Source of the DNA: a virus
Length of the DNA: 64,000 bases
Direction: 5' to 3' (one strand)
IMG/VR virus record: IMGVR_UViG_3300044630_003511
Coordinates: 22,701 to 86,700 of that record
Positions 59,862 through 64,000 of this stretch are shown one piece after another. Under the pieces are notes generated by a model that worked only from the letters and a program-made list of their open reading frames with translations, was not told the origin of the DNA and did no database searches. A program made the position numbers and the translations under genes. The number at the start of each line of letters is the position of its first letter. The first letter of the stretch is position 1.

Positions 59862-59872
59862 TTAAATCTCTT

Positions 59873-60103
59873 TTATTTTATAGAGAGGCCAGCCAATTGG
59901 CTCAAACTCTCTGAAAAATCTACACCGGCAATAACATTGCTTTCCTTTGGAACCCCATTAGTTTCCCACTCCCTATTAATGAAGTAATCTAACTTACGAT
60001 GAGCTGAATCAACTCCTCTTAGGTCACCACTAGCTACAGCCTCATTTAGCTGTGCAGTCCAATATTTGATTTTAGGCCAATAGCCACTTTCATACTTACT
60101 CAT
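59873..60103 (-). CDS. Small protein, unknown
   Basis: 76 residues. KYESGYWPKIKYWTAQLNEA, then DSAHRKLDYFINREWETNGV, helical. The AAACCCTTA leader motif lies upstream. Confidence 0.6.
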   Translation of the reverse strand: MSKYESGYWPKIKYWTAQLNEAVASGDLRGVDSAHRKLDYFINREWETNGVPKESNVIAGVDFSESLSQLAGLSIK

Positions 60104-60117
60104 ATCTTTTATCTTTT

Positions 60118-60128
60118 AAGGGTTTAAA
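60118..60128 (-). repeat. Leader motif TTTAAACCCTT, copy 2
   Basis: Lies 14 nt upstream of the ATG at 60103. Confidence 0.5.
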
Positions 60129-60404
60129 TTAAGAACACATAGCGTTCCATACTAACCACGATGGAGTTCTCTTCACTCCGGCCGCTGGTTTAACATTGTT
60201 ATACTCTGAGGGAACCTCAGCCGTAACAGCTACGTTACCACAATCACTTATCGATAACAACACACTATTGAGGGTAGAGGAATGGTTATCTGAGAATCTC
60301 TTCCCAATCATAGACCTCAACTCATCAATCTTACTACCAACCTGAGTAGTTGTAATACTATTCAACTGCTCATTCATTCTGTCAATCACACTTAAATTTA
60401 TCAT
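60129..60404 (-). CDS. Unknown protein
   Basis: 91 residues from the ATG at 60404. A longer frame from 60464 would overlap the upstream gene and include the leader motif. INLSVIDRMNEQLNSITTTQ, then SVLLSISDCGNVAVTAEVPS. No family recognised. Confidence 0.58.
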   Translation of the reverse strand: MINLSVIDRMNEQLNSITTTQVGSKIDELRSMIGKRFSDNHSSTLNSVLLSISDCGNVAVTAEVPSEYNNVKPAAGVKRTPSWLVWNAMCS

Positions 60405-60410
60405 ATCTCT

Positions 60411-60421
60411 TAGGGGTTTAA
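60411..60421 (-). repeat. Leader motif TAAACCCCTA, copy 3
   Basis: Lies 6 nt upstream of the ATG at 60404. Overlaps the stop of the preceding gene. Confidence 0.45.
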
Positions 60422-60633
60422 TTAAGTTCAATTTCAACTTCCGAACCATCACTAGCGAATACACTCCTATCGTTGTAATCAGGTAGGGTTACGTTATAGA
60501 AACCTTCGTTGAAATCCGTAAGGGTTACATCCAACCATTCGGTTTCGATTTTATTAGTTTCACAATATACTTCAAACTGTACCGGGTTCATACCAGCGGT
60601 TTCTTTGATTAGTTGTTGTAATGTAATTTTCAT
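60418..60633 (-). CDS. Small protein, unknown
   Basis: 71 residues from the ATG at 60633. The upstream GTG-started extension would read through the leader motif. KITLQQLIKETAGMNPVQFE, then TEWLDVTLTDFNEGFYNVTL. Acidic C-terminus. No family recognised. Confidence 0.6.
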   Translation of the reverse strand: MKITLQQLIKETAGMNPVQFEVYCETNKIETEWLDVTLTDFNEGFYNVTLPDYNDRSVFASDGSEVEIELN

Positions 60634-60636
60634 TTT

Positions 60637-60649
60637 TAAGGGGTTTAAA
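60637..60649 (-). repeat. Leader motif TTTAAACCCCTTA, copy 4
   Basis: Lies 3 nt upstream of the ATG at 60633. Confidence 0.5.
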
Positions 60650-60677
60650 GGTTTAATCACTCTCTCAATCTTATACT

Positions 60678-60709
60678 CTAATATACGAATAATAATTGAG
60701 ACCTACAAG
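60678..60709 (-). promoter_or_regulatory. Bacteroidota-type promoter
   Basis: Minus strand: CTTG, 20 bp, TATATTAG. Ends 44 nt before the ATG at 60633. It probably drives three small genes down to 59873. Confidence 0.65.
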
Positions 60710-60728
60710 CCTTTTTTCAACTATTTTA

Positions 60729-60768
60729 ATAAAAAAGGGATAGGACCGGCCTACTGCTGGTCCTATCA
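60729..60768 (-). terminator. Strong Rho-independent terminator
   Basis: GATAGGACCGG (60739-60749) pairs with CTGGTCCTATC (60757-60767), an 11-bp stem with one wobble. Six T follow on the minus strand. It ends the gene at 60779. Confidence 0.9.
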
Positions 60769-60778
60769 CCTAATGTTA

Positions 60779-61063
60779 TTAAGCGAACATTTCTTTCTTA
60801 ATCTCACGAGCCTTCTTTAAAGAAGTAGTGAATTGAGATTGACCTGCTACTCTAACTCTATAAGCTACACGGCCTGTGGCGTATGTAATCTTTTGAACGT
60901 TAGATACTGGTGTTTCATACAAATTCTTAGCTACTGCTTTACGATTAGTAACCTTAGTTGATTTTGCTGATTTTGTTGATTTTGCCGGTGTGAACTTTAC
61001 ATCACTACCTAGGTTCTTGCTACCTTTGAAGGTAACGTTTGTAACTTTTGACTTATTAGCCAT
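60779..61063 (-). CDS. Basic, probably DNA-binding protein
   Basis: 94 residues, very Lys/Ser/Thr-rich in the first half (PAKSTKSAKSTKVTNRKAVA). The second half, KITYATGRVAYRVRVAGQSQ with SLKKAREIKKEMF, looks like a three-strand-plus-helix AP2/integrase-arm-type DNA-binding fold. Its own promoter and strong terminator suggest high early expression. It may coat or bend DNA. Confidence 0.55.
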   Translation of the reverse strand: MANKSKVTNVTFKGSKNLGSDVKFTPAKSTKSAKSTKVTNRKAVAKNLYETPVSNVQKITYATGRVAYRVRVAGQSQFTTSLKKAREIKKEMFA

Positions 61064-61119
61064 AATTGTTGTTTGGTTGACCTGTACGCCATAAGGTTTT
61101 TTGTTTTAATAATGTACCA

Positions 61120-61151
61120 CTAAGATACTAAAAATTTTCCAATCTACCAAA
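61120..61151 (-). promoter_or_regulatory. Bacteroidota-type promoter
   Basis: Minus strand: TTTG, 20 bp, TATCTTAG. Ends 56 nt before the ATG at 61063. Confidence 0.65.
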
Positions 61152-61157
61152 TTTATT

Positions 61158-61358
61158 TTAATAGAATAGGGATAGGGCCGCTCTCATCCCTTCCGTTGTC
61201 GATTTGTGAACCGATGATGGGATAGGGTTTAGGGTAGGTGAATCCTTATATTCCTTAAGGGCCGCTTTGATAGCTCCCTTACGGGTCTTAGCCCATACGG
61301 TATTCCAACCTCCACCTTCGAACGTAAACATATACTCTTTTAATTGTATAGTACTCAT
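61158..61358 (-). CDS. Small protein, unknown
   Basis: 66 residues from the ATG at 61358. STIQLKEYMFTFEGGGWNTV, then WAKTRKGAIKAALKEYKDSP, resembling a small beta-beta-alpha unit common in phage early proteins. Follows the LPD29-like gene by 6 bp. Confidence 0.6.
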   Translation of the reverse strand: MSTIQLKEYMFTFEGGGWNTVWAKTRKGAIKAALKEYKDSPTLNPIPSSVHKSTTEGMRAALSLFY

Positions 61359-61364
61359 ATTCAA

Positions 61365-61937
61365 TTATTTAACGTAAATTAATGCTTTATCAATATTGGT
61401 TTGAGGAACTTTGTAACTCAATACCTTTTCAATGGCTTTCTCCAATGTAAGTACTCCCCACACATATTCACCAGCCATCATACTTTTCAACATACGAACA
61501 CAATCACCTACTGAACCAAACATTGGTTTGTTGTTAGTATGAACATACTTAACACCAGCTTCGATATCCATTCCCTTCTCAGTCTTAACACCGGAGTTCT
61601 CATAGTAATCGTAAGTCTCATCCCATCCGTTATATTTTCCATATTCGAATTGGTTAGCGAAACGATTGATATCGTTGTAGGTTTCAACCTCAACCTCTGA
61701 ACCATTTGGGTTCGATACATAAACATCTAAGGAGTTACCACCAGCGAATGATGATGATTTAACTGAACATACCACATTTGGGTATTTTGCTTTAACAAAT
61801 TGTTTCACCATTGAGGAGGCGATTGGACCACGTCCGTAAACATAAGGGGTAACACCATCATTACGGAACCTAACAGAATCAGATGGTAAACTCATTTTGA
61901 TTCCTTCTACTACTACGTTGATTTTCTTACTTTTCAT
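61365..61937 (-). CDS. LPD29-like domain protein
   Basis: 190 residues. FVKAKYPNVVCSVKSSSFAG then GNSLDVYVSNPNGSEVEVET matches the LPD29 pattern (large polyvalent protein-associated domain): a helix, then FSVRSxSFxGGxSxxV. FANQFEYGKYNGWDETYDYY continues it. LPD domains occur in phage and plasmid proteins injected or expressed early against host defences. The role here is inferred. Confidence 0.6.
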   Translation of the reverse strand: MKSKKINVVVEGIKMSLPSDSVRFRNDGVTPYVYGRGPIASSMVKQFVKAKYPNVVCSVKSSSFAGGNSLDVYVSNPNGSEVEVETYNDINRFANQFEYGKYNGWDETYDYYENSGVKTEKGMDIEAGVKYVHTNNKPMFGSVGDCVRMLKSMMAGEYVWGVLTLEKAIEKVLSYKVPQTNIDKALIYVK

Positions 61938-61958
61938 CTTTTATTAATTTTAGGGTTT

Positions 61959-61970
61959 TAAGGGTTTAAA
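61959..61970 (-). repeat. Leader motif TTTAAACCCTTA, copy 5
   Basis: Lies 21 nt upstream of the ATG at 61937. A partial second copy (AAAACCCTA) sits between. Confidence 0.5.
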
Positions 61971-62002
61971 TCGGTGGGAACATCTCTCCCACTCTTACTA
62001 TA

Positions 62003-62034
62003 CTAAAGTACGACATTTATTTGACATACACAAG
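62003..62034 (-). promoter_or_regulatory. Extended Bacteroidota-type promoter
   Basis: Minus strand: CTTG, 20 bp, TACTTTAG. The T-rich tract and the motif at 62067 lie upstream. Drives the LPD29-like gene. Confidence 0.65.
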
Positions 62035-62066
62035 CCTTTTGCCATTTATTTTCAAAAAAAGTCGTA

Positions 62067-62082
62067 ACGTGTTGATTACCAA
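62067..62082. repeat. Promoter-upstream motif ACGTGTTGATTACCAA, copy 2
   Basis: Same position relative to the promoter at 62003 as copy 1 to the promoter at 44607. Confidence 0.5.
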
Positions 62083-62091
62083 TGAGATTAA

Positions 62092-62184
62092 TTAGGTAAC
62101 CAATTCGGCTATAATATACATAAGGCAAAACCATATCACTACGGCTATGATATACATATACTTGTTTAAAAATCGTTTTATCAT
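62092..62184 (-). CDS. 30-residue membrane microprotein
   Basis: ATG at 62184, 10 nt after the upstream stop. FLNKYMYIIAVVIWFCLMYI is one transmembrane helix with a positive N-terminus (MIKR). Too short for family assignment. Confidence 0.5.
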   Translation of the reverse strand: MIKRFLNKYMYIIAVVIWFCLMYIIAELVT

Positions 62185-62193
62185 ACGTTTCTA

Positions 62194-62646
62194 TTAAGCG
62201 GCTTGTAACTCATTCATTACGAATGATTTACATGAGTGCCATTTGGTATTCATCGATTTCCATATATTCCAGTCAACCATCTTAGGGAATGCTCCATGCA
62301 TATCACCAACAGTCAAACTCTCCAATAGATTCTTATCGATACTATTCCATTTACCACCTTTGATGGTTAGGATATTAAACCAATAAGATTTTCCATCAAT
62401 TACTCGTTCCATCTGAACCACAGTGGTGTTCTTACTTAGGTAGTAAGGTAGGTTCTCTATCTTACACTCAACATCACCAATGACTGGGAATCCAGCTCTA
62501 GCTTTGGCTGTGTAACGGAATCGTTGTTCTTTTCCTAACTCAGTTAAATTACTTACTCCAACGGTGTTTCCGTTGATTCTCATTGTACCATAGAATACAT
62601 CACCACTCATAGTGCCTGTATTGATTGTGATTAAGGGGTTGTTCAT
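62194..62646 (-). CDS. Unknown protein
   Basis: 150 residues, beta-rich N-terminus (GTMSGDVFYGTMRINGNTVG), then a mixed part (FPKMVDWNIWKSMNTKWHSC). No family recognised. It follows a short secreted-type gene in the same unit. Confidence 0.6.
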   Translation of the reverse strand: MNNPLITINTGTMSGDVFYGTMRINGNTVGVSNLTELGKEQRFRYTAKARAGFPVIGDVECKIENLPYYLSKNTTVVQMERVIDGKSYWFNILTIKGGKWNSIDKNLLESLTVGDMHGAFPKMVDWNIWKSMNTKWHSCKSFVMNELQAA

Positions 62647-62647
62647 A

Positions 62648-62779
62648 TTATTTATTTAAGGGTTTAAAAATCATTTCAACTTTAGGGGTAGATTCCAACT
62701 CAATTGGGTTGGCTCTCATCCTACACTCATTACCAGTAGCCATCAGAACCATTATCAATATTATCTTTATCTCTCTCAT
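62648..62779 (-). CDS. 43-residue protein with signal-like N-terminus
   Basis: ATG at 62779, only 7 nt downstream of the promoter -7 box, so the message may be almost leaderless. REIKIILIMVLMATGNECRM is hydrophobic like a signal or anchor. The last residues, FKPLNK, are encoded by the AAACCCTTA leader motif of the next gene. Stop and next start abut. Confidence 0.45.
   Translation of the reverse strand: MREIKIILIMVLMATGNECRMRANPIELESTPKVEMIFKPLNK
62658..62668 (-). repeat. Leader motif TTTAAACCCTT, copy 6
   Basis: Lies 11 nt upstream of the ATG at 62646, inside the end of the 43-residue frame. Confidence 0.45.
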
Positions 62780-62786
62780 TACTATA

Positions 62787-62818
62787 CTAAAGTACAATAA
62801 ATTTTTGACATATACAAG
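62787..62818 (-). promoter_or_regulatory. Extended Bacteroidota-type promoter
   Basis: Minus strand: CTTG, 20 bp, TACTTTAG. T-rich tract and the motif at 62851 lie upstream. Confidence 0.65.
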
Positions 62819-62850
62819 CCTTTCACCATTTATTTTTCAAAAAAGTTCCA

Positions 62851-62866
62851 ACGGGTTGATAATCAA
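62851..62866. repeat. Promoter-upstream motif ACGGGTTGATAATCAA, copy 3
   Basis: One base different from the copy at 44671, at the same distance from its promoter. Confidence 0.5.
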
Positions 62867-62881
62867 CCGAATAGGTTTTGG

Positions 62882-63061
62882 TTAGGTATATACCAATTCC
62901 TCTATATCAGATACCGCTAATCCCACCTCATGCGATTCGGAACCTCCACCCTCTACCTCATCACAGGCCAGCTGATAGAATTCCAATATCTCATCCTTAT
63001 AAATCGGATGTAACCTAATCAGTTTAGTAACGTACTCTCTTAACTCCATTAGTGTGTTCAT
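62882..63061 (-). CDS. Small acidic protein of a phage-type family
   Basis: 59 residues. ATG at 63061 overlaps the upstream stop (ATGA). DEILEFYQLACDEVEGGGSE with SHEVGLAVSDIEELV looks like a compact two-helix protein with a conserved GGSExHE stretch. Function unknown. Confidence 0.65.
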   Translation of the reverse strand: MNTLMELREYVTKLIRLHPIYKDEILEFYQLACDEVEGGGSESHEVGLAVSDIEELVYT

Positions 63062-63267
63062 AGTACTGGATATCCTTTAACAATGTTAACAATCGCTTGA
63101 ATCTTTGGTGATGTGGCTCCTTCCAATTCCTTATATAGGTACCCATCAAAAAGTCCGTAGAGTTGGTTCATCAAATGAAATCCCTCCACCTCACCAATTA
63201 AATTTAAAACGGCTTCCCTAACCTCTCCGGTCATATGGGCGTGTCTGTCGAATCGTGTGTAACTCAT
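63058..63267 (-). CDS. Small protein, unknown
   Basis: 69 residues. RFDRHAHMTGEVREAVLNLI then FHLMNQLYGLFDGYLYKELE, helical. Coupled to the acidic gene that follows. Confidence 0.6.
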   Translation of the reverse strand: MSYTRFDRHAHMTGEVREAVLNLIGEVEGFHLMNQLYGLFDGYLYKELEGATSPKIQAIVNIVKGYPVL

Positions 63268-63274
63268 ATCTTAA

Positions 63275-63349
63275 TTATTTTCGTTTTCGAAGTTCGGTGT
63301 TGATTGAAGCAAGGTACATTACCGTTACTATTAATAGGAATATTATCAT
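63275..63349 (-). CDS. Possible 24-residue membrane microprotein
   Basis: ATG at 63349. IIFLLIVTVMYLASINTELR with a basic end (KRK). One transmembrane span, fitted tightly between two genes. Low certainty because of size. Confidence 0.4.
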   Translation of the reverse strand: MIIFLLIVTVMYLASINTELRKRK

Positions 63350-63359
63350 CTCTTTTCGT

Positions 63360-63602
63360 TTATTTTTTCAACCATAGGTTATATACATAATCATAAGAAG
63401 TTTCCAGCTCATCAGCAAGACCATCGAACAATCTCTCTCTCACCAAACTATCCCAAACACCAATGTATTCGTACACATCACCACCAACAATCAGCTGGTT
63501 CAATAACCCAGCAAAGGTTGCTGTTTCACTAAGTTCCATTCCTAATCCATCTGAATTACAATCTGATGGGAAATTCTCTAAATAAAATTCTTTAATCTTC
63601 AT
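63360..63602 (-). CDS. Small acidic protein, unknown
   Basis: 80 residues. KIKEFYLENFPSDCNSDGLG, then VGGDVYEYIGVWDSLVRERL and a helical end. Resembles small phage proteins built of three helices. No function assigned. Confidence 0.6.
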   Translation of the reverse strand: MKIKEFYLENFPSDCNSDGLGMELSETATFAGLLNQLIVGGDVYEYIGVWDSLVRERLFDGLADELETSYDYVYNLWLKK

Positions 63603-63605
63603 ATC

Positions 63606-63616
63606 TAAGGGGTTTA
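63606..63616 (-). repeat. Leader motif AAACCCCTTA, copy 7
   Basis: Lies 3 nt upstream of the ATG at 63602. A weaker copy (AATCCCCTTA) precedes the next gene at 63881. Confidence 0.5.
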
Positions 63617-63877
63617 GTTTTTACGTTGTCCTAATTTTCGTGTACCATATTCAATGGTTACCTGAGTATATGCTACTTCGTTCTCAAACATATACTTGTC
63701 CATTGAAACACTACCTTCTCTGGTCCATCTTTCAATGGTTTCATTGTTTTGTAGTTTTAGAAAAACATCTTCAGCTACTGTAATAGATTCTCCTTTTTTA
63801 AGGTACGTTGTTTCGATATTGTGAGTGTACTCTTTAATATCCTGCTTTGCTACTAAAATAAATTCTCTATGTATCAT
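63614..63877 (-). CDS. Small protein, unknown
   Basis: 87 residues. EFILVAKQDIKEYTHNIETT, then KKGESITVAEDVFLKLQNNE, with beta strands and a short helix, and a basic end (RKLGQRKN). No family recognised. Confidence 0.6.
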   Translation of the reverse strand: MIHREFILVAKQDIKEYTHNIETTYLKKGESITVAEDVFLKLQNNETIERWTREGSVSMDKYMFENEVAYTQVTIEYGTRKLGQRKN

Positions 63878-63888
63878 ATCTAAGGGGA

Positions 63889-64000
63889 TTAATATTGAAT
63901 CATTGAAACCGGTACGTTGTAAGAAGCATATCCACCAACCACTCTTAGGTTAGCTTTGGTTCGGTTAATCTTAACAACCTCCAACTCCCTACCCTGCAAC
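63889..64000 (-). CDS. C-terminal part of a small phage protein (cut by window edge)
   Basis: The last 37 residues are visible: QGRELEVVKINRTKANLRVV, then GYASYNVPVSMIQY. The pattern KINRTKAxxRV...YNVPxSMI recurs in a family of small phage proteins and suggests an SH3-like beta barrel. The start lies beyond 64000. Confidence 0.6.
   Translation of the reverse strand, partial: LQGRELEVVKINRTKANLRVVGGYASYNVPVSMIQY

Noticed and set aside
1-64000. Stop-codon reassignment, CRISPR array, integrase or attachment sites
   Set aside because: Genes end normally at TAA, TAG and TGA; no spaced repeat array, recombinase gene or att-like duplication was seen.

Overview
The window is 64 kb of an AT-rich tailed-phage genome. 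It looks like a T4-like contractile-tailed virus of a Bacteroidota host. The phage assignment rests on baseplate proteins resembling gp25 and gp6, a central-spike-like protein, tail-end proteins, a giant tail fibre with its chaperone, a DnaG-type primase, a fused Mre11/Rad50-type nuclease, a UvsW-like helicase and a gp55-like sigma factor. The host assignment rests on 18 promoters of the Bacteroidota vegetative type (TTTG, 20 bp, TAnnTTTG) and on a lipoprotein signal ending LISC followed by EKEE. Nearly all genes lie on the minus strand, so the transcriptional order runs from high to low coordinates. I saw no canonical tRNA, integrase, IS element or CRISPR array.

Layout, left to right. 0-2.5 kb: two sugar-transfer genes (a TibC/Aah-like heptosyltransferase cut by the window edge, and a GT4-methyltransferase-GT25 fusion). 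2.6-11.7 kb: a coiled-coil protein, a tail-fibre chaperone and a 2,789-residue tail fibre that carries two tandem Hint (intein-like) domains near its C-terminus. 11.8-16.9 kb: a plus-strand ribbon-helix-helix gene with a likely operator, a single-chain SbcD-SbcC nuclease, a primase, and a GIY-YIG-like nuclease. 16.9-36.4 kb: the virion and baseplate block, most of whose transcription units start behind an ATAYTTATA element that I take as the candidate late promoter. It also holds a CHAP-type amidase and an Ntn hydrolase. 36.4-48.4 kb: the gp55-like sigma factor and metabolic, repair and stress genes (cupin, UvdE, Hsp20, HD hydrolase, 5'-nucleotidase, PhoH, dCMP deaminase, phosphoesterase).

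49-55 kb: an SF2 helicase; a plus-strand pair (GT2 glycosyltransferase and LpxH-like phosphatase) with its own promoter; a zincin; and a zinc-ribbon protein. 55-64 kb: short genes, mostly of unknown function and probably early, many with a repeated AAACCCYTTA leader, mixed with single-span membrane microproteins. Inside this part is a gene-poor, GC-richer island (58.2-59.8 kb). It holds inverted-repeat iterons, two tandem copies of a structured element of about 80 nt, and two 71-nt RNAs folding into a tRNA-like cloverleaf without the usual D- and T-loop bases.

How the parts may work together. Early genes use the host-type promoters. The gp55-like sigma would then switch transcription to the ATAYTTATA elements that drive tail and baseplate genes. 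The tail fibre, its chaperone and the two sugar-transfer genes are adjacent, which suggests, without proof, a self-processing and possibly glycosylated fibre. The GT2/LpxH-like pair could alter the host envelope. All function calls come from reading motifs; no database search was run.
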